Below, one piece after another: positions 57,011 through 64,000 of a stretch of 64,000 nucleotides of DNA; within the stretch, counting starts at the first letter, position 1; each line of letters begins with the position of its first letter. The DNA is from CAYVUV01 sp964455095. Its GTDB lineage: Bacteria > Desulfobacterota > Binatia > HRBIN30 > CADEER01. The position numbers and the translations under genes are program-made. The stretch is taken from NCBI GenBank assembly GCA_964455095.1, contig CAYVUV010000052.1, positions 1-64,000 on the forward strand, given 5' to 3'. The notes under the pieces are model-generated. The model had not been told where the DNA came from. It did not search any database and saw only the letters and a program-made list of their open reading frames with translations.

Positions 57011-58956
57011 CTGCCCTCGGCGCCGCCAGCCGGCGTGTACCAGATCGGCGAGGTCCAGGCGCGCTCCTGAATCGTCTTCGGGAAGCGTGCGTCGCAGCAG
57101 CCGTCGAAGCCGTCGGTCACGGTCTCCGGCCGGGCACAATCGACCCCGGCGGCGTTGCACGCCCAGGTGCTCCACCGGCAGCTCGGATTCTCGACCACGC
57201 GCGCGTAGTAGAAGGCGCGCTGCGCCGGGTCGAAGTCGGGGTCGCGCCAGACCGCGCAGAGGTCGTCGAATCCCTTGCCCTGTGGCGTGCAGGTCGCGAG
57301 GTCGACGCTGGCGCCGTTGGCGGGGTCACCGGCGACCTCGTACACCTGCTCGCGCGCCGCGCCGCCGTCGAGCCAGCCCTTGACGATCTGCACGCGCTGC
57401 AACGGCACGCTGGGTTCACCGTCCGAGCCGGGATCGCGCAGCGCCCACACCGCGAACGCCGGCGGGCGATCGGCCGATGGCGGCTGCGTCAGGTCGCCGC
57501 CCATCGGCACGCCGCCGGCGTAGCCGCGCTCGACGAACGCCGGCGAGTCGCAGAGATCGACGGGATAGTTCCAGCCGCCGAAGAAGCGCACGACCAGTCG
57601 CGGCCCGCTGGTGCCGTAGGCCTCGCGCCGGCGCATCGCCGCGAACAGCGCGTCGCGCGAGTTCTCCTCCGCCCACAGCACGGCGAGGCCGCCGGGATTG
57701 AACTCGACATTGTCCGTCAGCCCGGGCGGCAGCGCGACGCCGGCCGGCGTACCGGCGCCGCCGTGGCCGGGGTGCTCGGCCTCGCGCACCGCGCCGGCAG
57801 CCGCCAGATGCGAGTCGGTGCTGGCGACGAGGCCGAACTTGAACGGGTTGACGCCCAGCCGTTCCTCCTGCGCCAAGCCTTCCTTCAGCACATTGCGGGC
57901 GAAGCTCATCGGCGGCGGCGTCTTCGCCATCCAGCTCATGTAGCTGGCGGCGAAGTTGTGGTACGGCAGCTTCTCGAAGCCGCACAGCTCGTCGGCCGTC
58001 TCGCCGCCCGGGCGGCACTCCGAATCGCCCTTGTGCTGCATGATCTCGACCAGCGGCTCGAACGCGGCGCGCGCCCGCGCGTCCTCCGCCGTGATCGGCT
58101 GGCCGTCGGCGCGGATGGTCTGGAACATCAGCCCGTTGCTGAGGTTCGAGTTGTGCGGGATGGTGAGCACATCGCAGCCCGGCAGACCGTCGAGGCAGTC
58201 GGCGCTCAGCCGTCGCCAGAGCTCGCGCGGCTGCGGCGTGTCGTAATACGTGGTCGGCAGCGCCGGCACCGCGGCGTTGCGGAAGATGACGTTGCGGTGA
58301 ATGTTATTGCTGCCCGGTGAGCCGGTCCACTCGTACGCGACGAAGGTGGTGAACGCACAGGCCGCGCTGCGGTCGTAGAACTCCTCGGCGGCGTCGCGCA
58401 CGATGCCCCACGGCGTCACCGCGGCGGCGCGACAGTTGGCGGCATCGGGGCCGCAAAAGGCGTAACGCTGCGGCGCCGCGCTGTTGCTCGAGTGCGTGTT
58501 CATCATGAAGAACGCCAGCCGCGGCCAGCCGCGGTAGATGCGACAGATCGGCGAGCCGTAGCCGGGCAGACCGGGCGTCGCGCAAATCGCCAGCTCGCCG
58601 AACATTTCGGCGTGATCGGTGACGGCGGCAAAATCGAGCGGCCGCGCCAGCTGCAGGCGCCGCTGCGGCACGCCGTCGCGGTCGTAGGGCTGCAGACCGA
58701 TCGCCTCGCCGCGCGCGAAGCGGTAGGCGTCGCGCGGCATGTTGCGCGTGCCCTGCGTGCTGGCATCGAGCGACAGCGCGGTGTGGACGTGCAGATCGCC
58801 GAAATACGGATGCCGCAGCGGCTGGTACTCGGCGCACGGCTGGCGCTGCTCGGTGCGCGCGAACGGCGGCGCGACCTCGGCACCGGCGCGCACCGCGCCC
58901 GCGAGGAAGAGAGCCAGCGCCACGTGCGCCCAACGCGGTCTGGTCATCGGTCGCAT
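57007..58956 (-). CDS. DUF3604 family secreted protein (PHP-like)
   Basis: A 649-residue exported protein with a signal peptide (HVALALFLAGAVRAGA). The N-terminal YFGDLHVHTALSLDA, followed by AVTDHAEMFGE and later VASTDSHLAAAG, is the PHP-like metal site of DUF3604 proteins. IPHNSNLSNG and IMQHKGDSEC are other conserved stretches. The many cysteines suggest disulfides. Family members are predicted metal-dependent hydrolases, unproven here. ATGs at 58956 and 58947 are close alternatives. The frame is open farther upstream across the antiporter gene on the other strand, which I reject. Confidence 0.88.
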   Translation of the reverse strand: MRPMTRPRWAHVALALFLAGAVRAGAEVAPPFARTEQRQPCAEYQPLRHPYFGDLHVHTALSLDASTQGTRNMPRDAYRFARGEAIGLQPYDRDGVPQRRLQLARPLDFAAVTDHAEMFGELAICATPGLPGYGSPICRIYRGWPRLAFFMMNTHSSNSAAPQRYAFCGPDAANCRAAAVTPWGIVRDAAEEFYDRSAACAFTTFVAYEWTGSPGSNNIHRNVIFRNAAVPALPTTYYDTPQPRELWRRLSADCLDGLPGCDVLTIPHNSNLSNGLMFQTIRADGQPITAEDARARAAFEPLVEIMQHKGDSECRPGGETADELCGFEKLPYHNFAASYMSWMAKTPPPMSFARNVLKEGLAQEERLGVNPFKFGLVASTDSHLAAAGAVREAEHPGHGGAGTPAGVALPPGLTDNVEFNPGGLAVLWAEENSRDALFAAMRRREAYGTSGPRLVVRFFGGWNYPVDLCDSPAFVERGYAGGVPMGGDLTQPPSADRPPAFAVWALRDPGSDGEPSVPLQRVQIVKGWLDGGAAREQVYEVAGDPANGASVDLATCTPQGKGFDDLCAVWRDPDFDPAQRAFYYARVVENPSCRWSTWACNAAGVDCARPETVTDGFDGCCDARFPKTIQERAWTSPIWYTPAGGAEGR

Positions 58957-59100
58957 CCGGAAGAGGAAACCAGGCCGCTCGACGGGGAGCAAGCGCGGCG
59001 CCGCGCCCCGCCTTTCGGCAGGCCCGATCGCGTTGTATCCTGGGGTTCGCACGGCACCGCGTGCCCGCTCCCGACCGACTAGCCGCCGCGAGACCGATTC

Positions 59101-61251
59101 ATGCAGCCGTTCACTGCCGCGCCGCACGGCGATGTGTTGGTCCTTCTGGTCCAGATCGCACTGTTGCTCACCGCCGCGCGCGGGCTCGGCGAAGTGGCGC
59201 AGCGGCTCGGTCAGCCGTCGGTCGTCGGCGAGATTCTCGCCGGCATCGTGCTCGGGCCGTCGCTGCTGAGCGGCGCCCTGCCCGGCCTGGGCGCCTGGAT
59301 CGTGCCACAGTCGCCGCTGCAGGGTCACCTGCTCGAAGTGGTCAGCATGACCGGGGCGATGTTTCTGCTGCTGATCACGGGGTTGGAAACCGACCTCACC
59401 CTGGTGCGGCAGCACGCGCGCACGGCGATCGGCGTCTCGGCCGGCGGCATCGCGGTCACGTTCACCAGCGGATTTCTGCTCGGTCAGCTGCTGCCCGACT
59501 CGCTGCTCGCGCGGCCCGACCAACGCCTCGTGTTCGCCCTGTTCGTCGCCACGGCGATGTCGATCTCGGCCATCCCGGTGATCGCCAAGGTGCTGATGGA
59601 CCTCAACCTCATGCGGCGCGACATCGGCCAGACGATCATCGCCGCCGGCATGAGCGACGACACCACCGGCTGGGTCCTGCTGTCGATCGTCGCCGGGCTG
59701 GCCAGCGGCGCGGCGGTGACGGTGGGCAGCGTCGTGCAAGCGGTCGGCAGCGTCGTGGCGTTCATGGCCTTGAGTTTCACGGTCGGGCGTTGGCTGGTGA
59801 AACGCGCGCTCGACTTCGTGCAGGACGAAGTTGCCAGTCAGGATCGGTTGCTGACGCTCGTCGTCGTGTTCACGTTCGCCTGGGGCGCGCTCACGCAGGC
59901 CCTGCATCTCGAGGCGGTGCTCGGCGCTTTTGTCATGGGCGTTTTGTTCGGGCAGATGCCGCGCCTGCCGGAGGACGTGCGGCGCAAGCTGGAGAGCCTG
60001 GCCCTGGCGGTGTTCGCGCCGATTTTCTTCGCCGTCGCCGGGCTCAAGGTCAACCTCGCCGGCCTGTTGACGCCGCGCCTGTTCGGATTGGCGCTGGCGG
60101 TGATTGCTGTCGCCAGCACTGGCAAGGTGGTCGGCACGTATCTCGGCGCGCGGCTGATCGGCCGGCGGGATCACTGGACCGCGCTGGCGTTCGGCGCCGG
60201 CCTGAACGCGCGCGGCGCGATGGAGATCATCGTCGCCACCATCGGTCTGTCGCTCGGCATTCTCAGCCAGGACATGTTCTCGATCATCGTCTTGATGGCG
60301 ATGACGACGTCGCTGATGGCGCCGCCGGCGCTGCGCTGGGTGCTGCAGCGCATCCCGCCCGACGAGGCGGAGCTGCGCCGATTGAAGCAGGAGGAGCTGA
60401 CCGCCGGCAGCCGCGTCGCGCAGATCCACCGCGTGCTGGTCCCGATGCGGCGGCGGCTCGACGGCGACATGCTCATCCAAGCGATTCAGGCGCGTTTGCT
60501 CGAACGCATGAGCAGCAACGGCAACCTCTCGATCACGCTGCTCACGGTCTGCGCGCCGGGCGACCGCGCCGCCAGCCAGGAGTGGCTCGACAAGGCGAGC
60601 GCGCTGTTTCCGAGTGGCGAGCTGATCAAGAAGGTGGTCGAGAGCGAGCGCGTCACCGACCTGGTCCTCGACGAGGCGCAGAAGAATTACGACATGCTCT
60701 TGCTCGGCGCGCCGGAGCGCGATTCTCGGCCGGACGTGCTGTTCACGTCGGTGGTCGACTACCTGGTGCGCGGCGCGCCGTGTATGACGATGGTGGTGAA
60801 GGGGTACCGGACCGAAAGCGAGTGGACACCGCGCCGCATTCTGGTGCCGACCGACGGCACGGCGGCCTCACGCCATGCGGCCGAGCTCGGCTTCGCACTT
60901 GCCGCCTCCGGCGATGCCGAGGTCACCGTGTTGCACGTGGTCGCGCAGGAACCGGACCGCTATCGTCGCGGCGTGCGGACGGACCGCGAGCGGCAGGTCG
61001 GCATTGCGTTTCAGATCGTGCAGGAGCTCGGCACACTCGGCGAGTCACTGGGCGTGCGCACGCGGCCCGCGGTCCAGGTCGGCCTGGCGCCCGAATCGGT
61101 CATTCTCGACGTCGCGCAAAAGAAGTCCATCGATCTGATCATTCTCGGCACGGCGGTGCGGGCGGCATCGCACCGGCTGTTTCTCGGCTCGCGCGTCGAG
61201 CACATCCTGAACGCCGCCGCCTGTCCCGTCGTCGTCGTCAACGCGCCGTGA
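59101..61251 (+). CDS. CPA2-type cation:proton antiporter with tandem Usp domains
   Basis: A 716-residue protein. The first ~420 residues form a Kef/Nha-like antiporter with about twelve hydrophobic segments, including GEILAGIVLGPSLL, MSDDTTGWVLLS (ion-site aspartates) and GLNARGAMEIIVATIGL. Residues ~440-560 and ~575-716 are two universal-stress-protein-like domains. The second starts RRILVPTDGTAASRHAAELGFALA and ends VEHILNAAACPVVVV. The Usp part may bind nucleotide and gate transport. Transported ions could be Na+ or K+. A hairpin-containing gap of 116 bases separates it from the next gene. Confidence 0.9.
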   Translation: MQPFTAAPHGDVLVLLVQIALLLTAARGLGEVAQRLGQPSVVGEILAGIVLGPSLLSGALPGLGAWIVPQSPLQGHLLEVVSMTGAMFLLLITGLETDLTLVRQHARTAIGVSAGGIAVTFTSGFLLGQLLPDSLLARPDQRLVFALFVATAMSISAIPVIAKVLMDLNLMRRDIGQTIIAAGMSDDTTGWVLLSIVAGLASGAAVTVGSVVQAVGSVVAFMALSFTVGRWLVKRALDFVQDEVASQDRLLTLVVVFTFAWGALTQALHLEAVLGAFVMGVLFGQMPRLPEDVRRKLESLALAVFAPIFFAVAGLKVNLAGLLTPRLFGLALAVIAVASTGKVVGTYLGARLIGRRDHWTALAFGAGLNARGAMEIIVATIGLSLGILSQDMFSIIVLMAMTTSLMAPPALRWVLQRIPPDEAELRRLKQEELTAGSRVAQIHRVLVPMRRRLDGDMLIQAIQARLLERMSSNGNLSITLLTVCAPGDRAASQEWLDKASALFPSGELIKKVVESERVTDLVLDEAQKNYDMLLLGAPERDSRPDVLFTSVVDYLVRGAPCMTMVVKGYRTESEWTPRRILVPTDGTAASRHAAELGFALAASGDAEVTVLHVVAQEPDRYRRGVRTDRERQVGIAFQIVQELGTLGESLGVRTRPAVQVGLAPESVILDVAQKKSIDLIILGTAVRAASHRLFLGSRVEHILNAAACPVVVVNAP

Positions 61252-61267
61252 AGCTGCGGCTCGGAGT

Positions 61268-61314
61268 CTGTCGGTTTCGACAGTCCGGTTTTCCCCCCTT
61301 TGCCAAAGGGGGAA
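61268..61314. repeat. Two adjacent hairpins between antiporter and TVP38 genes
   Basis: CTGTCG-GTTT-CGACAG (61268-61283) forms a small hairpin. A second hairpin, TTCCCCC-C-TTT pairing with AAAGGGGGAA around GCC (61291-61314), lies next to it. There is no U-run after the second stem, so an intrinsic terminator is not well supported. The C-rich/G-rich stem resembles dispersed repeats seen in many bacteria. Confidence 0.45.
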
Positions 61315-61367
61315 GCCTGAGTGCGTTGACCGCGAAGATCGACAGTGTCACTGGGAGAGGAACCTCG

Positions 61368-62102
61368 ATGAGCACACAGACGACACAAGCCGCGGCCGCC
61401 GCGCCCTCGCGACCGCGCGCCATCGCGCGGGTCGTGCTGATCCTCGCCGCCATCGCCGTGGTGCTCGTCGTCGCGCGACGGGCGGGCGCGTACTTGCCGC
61501 AGTTCGCGGCGTGGGTCGACGGGCTGGGGATCTGGGGGCCGGTCGTGTTCATCTTCGGCTACGCCCTCGCCGTCGTCGCCTTCGTGCCGGGTTCGCTGCT
61601 CACGCTCGCCGCGGGCGCCATCTTCGGGCTCGTGCAGGGTGTGATCTACGTCTTCATCGCCGCCACGCTCGGCGCCGCGGCCGCTTTCCTGGTGGCGCGC
61701 TACGTCGCGCGCCAGGCCGTCGAGCGCCGGCTGGCCGGCAACGCGCGCTTTGCCGCCATCGATCGCGCCATCGGCGCGCAGGGTCGCAAGATCGTCTTCC
61801 TGCTGCGCCTCTCGCCGCTGTTCCCGTTTACGCTGCTCAACTACGCCCTCGGGCTCACGCGGGTGCGCTTCGCCGACTACCTCATCGCTTCGATCGGCAT
61901 GCTGCCGGGCACGATGCTCTACGTGTACTACGGCAAGCTGGCCGGCGACGTCGCCGCCCTGGCCGGCGGCGCGGCGGTCGAGAAGGATGCCGCCTACTAC
62001 GCCGTGCTCGGCCTCGGCCTGGTCGCGACGGTCGCCGTCACCACCGTCATCACCCGCACGGCGCAGCGCGCGCTGGCCGAGGCGACGGGGAACCCCGCGT
62101 GA
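61368..62102 (+). CDS. TVP38/TMEM64 (DedA-like SNARE-associated) membrane protein
   Basis: A 244-residue inner-membrane protein with about five hydrophobic segments. FVPGSLLTLAAGAIFGLVQGVIYVF and FLLRLSPLFPFTLLNYALGLTRV form the VTT domain core of this family. These proteins are linked to lipid scrambling or membrane homeostasis. A GGGAGAGG site precedes ATG 61368. Longer in-frame readings upstream are the off-frame antiporter gene. It is in line with the ferritin-like gene but 93 bases apart. Confidence 0.9.
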   Translation: MSTQTTQAAAAAPSRPRAIARVVLILAAIAVVLVVARRAGAYLPQFAAWVDGLGIWGPVVFIFGYALAVVAFVPGSLLTLAAGAIFGLVQGVIYVFIAATLGAAAAFLVARYVARQAVERRLAGNARFAAIDRAIGAQGRKIVFLLRLSPLFPFTLLNYALGLTRVRFADYLIASIGMLPGTMLYVYYGKLAGDVAALAGGAAVEKDAAYYAVLGLGLVATVAVTTVITRTAQRALAEATGNPA

Positions 62103-62195
62103 CCCGGCGTCTTCTCGGTTGACGACTCCGCCGCTCGCATGTACCGTCCTGAACGCACGTTCACAGCGAACAGTACAGCACGGGGAGGATCGCAC

Positions 62196-63227
62196 ATGGC
62201 AGCCAGCCCTATCGCGTCAGTCGGCACCGGTGCCGCGGCCATTGATAACGAGATCGACACCATTCTGACCTCGTTCGACACCAACTACGCGTGGAACTAC
62301 GGCAGCGTGAAAGAGGGGCTGCACGACCTCTACGAGAAGGCCAAGCGCGATCAATGGAACGGCACCTCCCAGCTGGCATGGGATACCCAGGTCGACCCGC
62401 AGGGGGAGATCATTCCGCAGATCTACAATCCGCTCGAGAACTACGCGCCCTACCAGAAGCTGAACGAGCGCGAGGTCAAGACCTTCCGCCATGCCACCAT
62501 CTCGCTGCAGTTGTCGCAGTTCATGCACGGCGAGCAGGGCGCGTTGATCGTCGCCTCGCAGCTCACCGGCGCGGTGCCGTGGATGGACGCCAAGTACTAT
62601 GCCGCCACGCAGACGATGGACGAGGCGCGCCACGTCGAGGTGTTCAGCCGCTACCTGCGCGAGAAGCTCGAGTGGGAATGGCCGGTGAACAAGCATCTCA
62701 AGCAGCTGCTCGACACGGTACTGCTCGACAGCCGGTGGGACTTCAAGTACCTCGGCATGCAGATCCTCATCGAGGGCCTCGCCATGGCCGCGTTCGCCAA
62801 CATGTACCAGCTCGCGGTCGAGCCGTTGGTGAAGGACTTGGTCCACTACGTGATGAAGGACGAATCGCGGCACGTCGCCTTCGGCGTCATCTCGCTCAAG
62901 GGCTACTACGACGACATGCCGGAGCGCGACAAGCGCGACCGCGAGGAGTTCATCCTCGAGGCCTGCGAGCTGATGCGCGACCGGCTGATCGGCGAGGAGA
63001 TCGCCCTGTACTTCGGCTGGAACCCCACCGAGGTGCGCGAGGAAGTGTTGGCGTCGCCGATCATGAAGATGTTTCGCCAGTCGCTGTTCGCCCGCGTCGT
63101 GCCGAACATCAAAAAGCTCGGCCTGCTGACGCCGCGCGTGCGCAAGGGGTTCGAGGCGCTCGAGATCATCCAGTTCGAGGACTTCGACTCGGACGTCACC
63201 GACCGCGCCATGGGGTTGGTGAACTGA
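62196..63227 (+). CDS. Ferritin-like diiron protein (AurF/toluene-monooxygenase-like fold)
   Basis: A 343-residue soluble four-helix-bundle protein with a full six-ligand diiron site. E113 (GEQGALIV), E143 and H146 (MDEARHVEVF), E193 (ILIEGLAM), and E223 and H226 (KDESRHVAFG) are spaced as in carboxylate-bridged diiron oxygenases. A GGGGAGG ribosome site fixes ATG 62196. The protein is longer than a plain ferritin and lacks a signal peptide, so an oxygenase or oxidase role is more likely than iron storage. The substrate is unknown. No reductase or effector subunit gene is adjacent. Its stop is directly followed by, and possibly overlaps, the CorA reading frame. Confidence 0.85.
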   Translation: MAASPIASVGTGAAAIDNEIDTILTSFDTNYAWNYGSVKEGLHDLYEKAKRDQWNGTSQLAWDTQVDPQGEIIPQIYNPLENYAPYQKLNEREVKTFRHATISLQLSQFMHGEQGALIVASQLTGAVPWMDAKYYAATQTMDEARHVEVFSRYLREKLEWEWPVNKHLKQLLDTVLLDSRWDFKYLGMQILIEGLAMAAFANMYQLAVEPLVKDLVHYVMKDESRHVAFGVISLKGYYDDMPERDKRDREEFILEACELMRDRLIGEEIALYFGWNPTEVREEVLASPIMKMFRQSLFARVVPNIKKLGLLTPRVRKGFEALEIIQFEDFDSDVTDRAMGLVN

Positions 63228-63346
63228 GCCGCGGAGGCGCCATCACGACGGGGGCGCGGCACCCCGAATCGGCGGCGCCCAGGCACGGCGGCGCGGCGAT
63301 CTTCCGCAAGCGGCATCCGCCGCCCGGCGCCTCGCCGGGCACGTTG

Positions 63347-64000
63347 ATGATTCCGGCCGAGGCGCTGCCGCCGCGGGTCCGGGTCATTCGCTACACCCCC
63401 GACGCGATCGACGAAGCCGAGGGCACCGACGACCTCGATGCCCTGATCGCCGCACAGCGCGCGCGCGGCGGCGTCACCTGGATCGCGGTGCAGGGTCTCG
63501 GCGACGAACCCCTCATGCGCCGTCTCGGCGAGCTCTTCGACCTGCACCGGCTGACGGTCGAAGACCTCGTCAACGTCCCGCAGCGGCCGAAGTCGGAGAT
63601 CTACGACAACCACCACCTGTTCATCTCGCGCACCGTGCATGTCGACGCCGACGGCCTGCTCCAGTACGAGCAGATCGGCATCGTCGTCGGCGCCGGGTAC
63701 GTGCTCACCGTTCAGGATACCTACGGCGACCGCCTCGACCCGATCCGCGCGCGCTTGCAGCGCGGCGGCAACATCCGGCAATCGGGACCCGACTATCTGG
63801 CGTATGCCATCATCGACGCCGTCATCGACGGCTACTATCCGGTCATGGAGCACGTCGGCGAGCACCTGAGCCAGCTCGAGGACGAGGTGGTCGAGCGCCC
63901 CGCGCCGGCGACCCTGCACGACCTGCACCGGCTCAAACGCGACCTGATGGCGTTGCGCCGCGCCATCTGGCCCCAGCGCGACGCCATCAACAGCTTGATC
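63347..64000 (+). CDS. corA: CorA-family Mg2+/Co2+ channel, cut by window end
   Basis: The reading frame runs to the window end, covering most of the cytoplasmic funnel: VTWIAVQGLGDEP, LTVEDLVNVPQRPKSEIYDNH, VLTVQDTYGDRLDPIRARL and LKRDLMALRRAIWPQRDAINSL are all CorA patterns in order. The membrane helices and GMN motif lie beyond the window. The ATG at 63347 is conservative. Similarity to CorA continues upstream (HPPPGASPGTL, around 63311-63346), but no ATG, GTG or TTG occurs in frame between there and the end of the ferritin-like gene. A CTG at 63224 overlaps that gene's stop as CTGA and may be the true start. Confidence 0.88.
   Translation, partial: MIPAEALPPRVRVIRYTPDAIDEAEGTDDLDALIAAQRARGGVTWIAVQGLGDEPLMRRLGELFDLHRLTVEDLVNVPQRPKSEIYDNHHLFISRTVHVDADGLLQYEQIGIVVGAGYVLTVQDTYGDRLDPIRARLQRGGNIRQSGPDYLAYAIIDAVIDGYYPVMEHVGEHLSQLEDEVVERPAPATLHDLHRLKRDLMALRRAIWPQRDAINSLI

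Noticed and set aside
58957..60480. Upstream extension of the DUF3604 frame to 1157 residues
   Set aside because: The extra part is antisense to the cation antiporter, has a biased His/Gln/Arg composition and no family pattern. The signal peptide at 58956 marks the real start.
61291..61314. Intrinsic terminator after the antiporter gene
   Set aside because: The stem is good, but no T-run follows it on either strand; I list it only as a hairpin/repeat.

Overview
This window is a dense, high-GC bacterial chromosome segment with short gaps, frequent 4-base start/stop overlaps and several GTG starts. It points to a Gram-negative heterotroph. Supporting genes are SppA, YqgE, a lytic transglycosylase lipoprotein, several lipobox proteins, MaoC/enoyl-CoA hydratase acyl-CoA enzymes, an F420-type luciferase-like oxidoreductase, EgtB and a phasin-like protein. 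The secreted protein at 54396-55925 carries an N-terminal domain that I associate, from memory only, with deltaproteobacterial or Binatota-like genomes. The taxonomic placement is a low-confidence inference. No rRNA, CRISPR array, transposase or phage gene is visible. One tRNA (Val, CAC) is present.

Layout. 1-7.2 kb: enoyl-CoA hydratase, PEBP protein, tRNA-Val, phasin-like protein, then a minus-strand run in which FmdB, HyuA and HyuB are translationally coupled, plus DUF167 and YggT. 7.2-17.3 kb: housekeeping genes (proC, YggS, Maf, Slt, YqgE, aldehyde dehydrogenase, radC, an RlmI-like methyltransferase, moaC, trxB). 17.3-24.8 kb: a minus-strand run of zinc-ribbon membrane protein, SppA, conserved hypothetical, A-type Fe-S carrier, cysteine desulfurase, UvrA and a small conserved protein. 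The desulfurase and the A-type carrier form a plausible Fe-S assembly pair.

25-31.5 kb: an LLM oxidoreductase, then the most unusual locus. A degenerate Hpt-domain protein is followed after one base by a 1226-residue protein. That protein joins a kinase fold lacking the catalytic aspartate, TPR-like helices and two seven-bladed WD40 propellers. A candidate sigma-54-type promoter lies upstream and a methyltransferase overlaps the 3' end convergently. I regard this as the best candidate for an undescribed signalling or scaffold system.

31.5-46.4 kb: a repeat-rich intergenic region, mutM, a bile-acid/sodium symporter homologue, pgi, egtB, GNAT and ABM proteins, a MaoC dehydratase pair, a row of secreted/lipoproteins (DUF4056-like, DUF3313, CYTH-like), a histidine phosphatase, an MFS transporter and an Acr3-ArsC arsenic pair. 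46.4-59 kb: a 1015-residue secreted propeller-like repeat protein with a C-terminal membrane anchor, an SRPBCC protein, an Old-Yellow-Enzyme/FAD fusion, a GT39-type glycosyltransferase, a secreted endonuclease/phosphatase, and a coupled DUF3604-PpiC-membrane protein operon. 59-64 kb: a CPA2 antiporter with Usp domains, a TVP38 protein, a six-ligand diiron ferritin-like protein and a CorA channel cut by the window end.

Non-coding structure includes a REP-like hairpin pair with compensating stem changes (8125-8211), two inverted arrays of degenerate hexamers (31595-31747 and 50296-50391), another inverted repeat (31762-31825), and a 15-bp operator-like palindrome (46762-46776).
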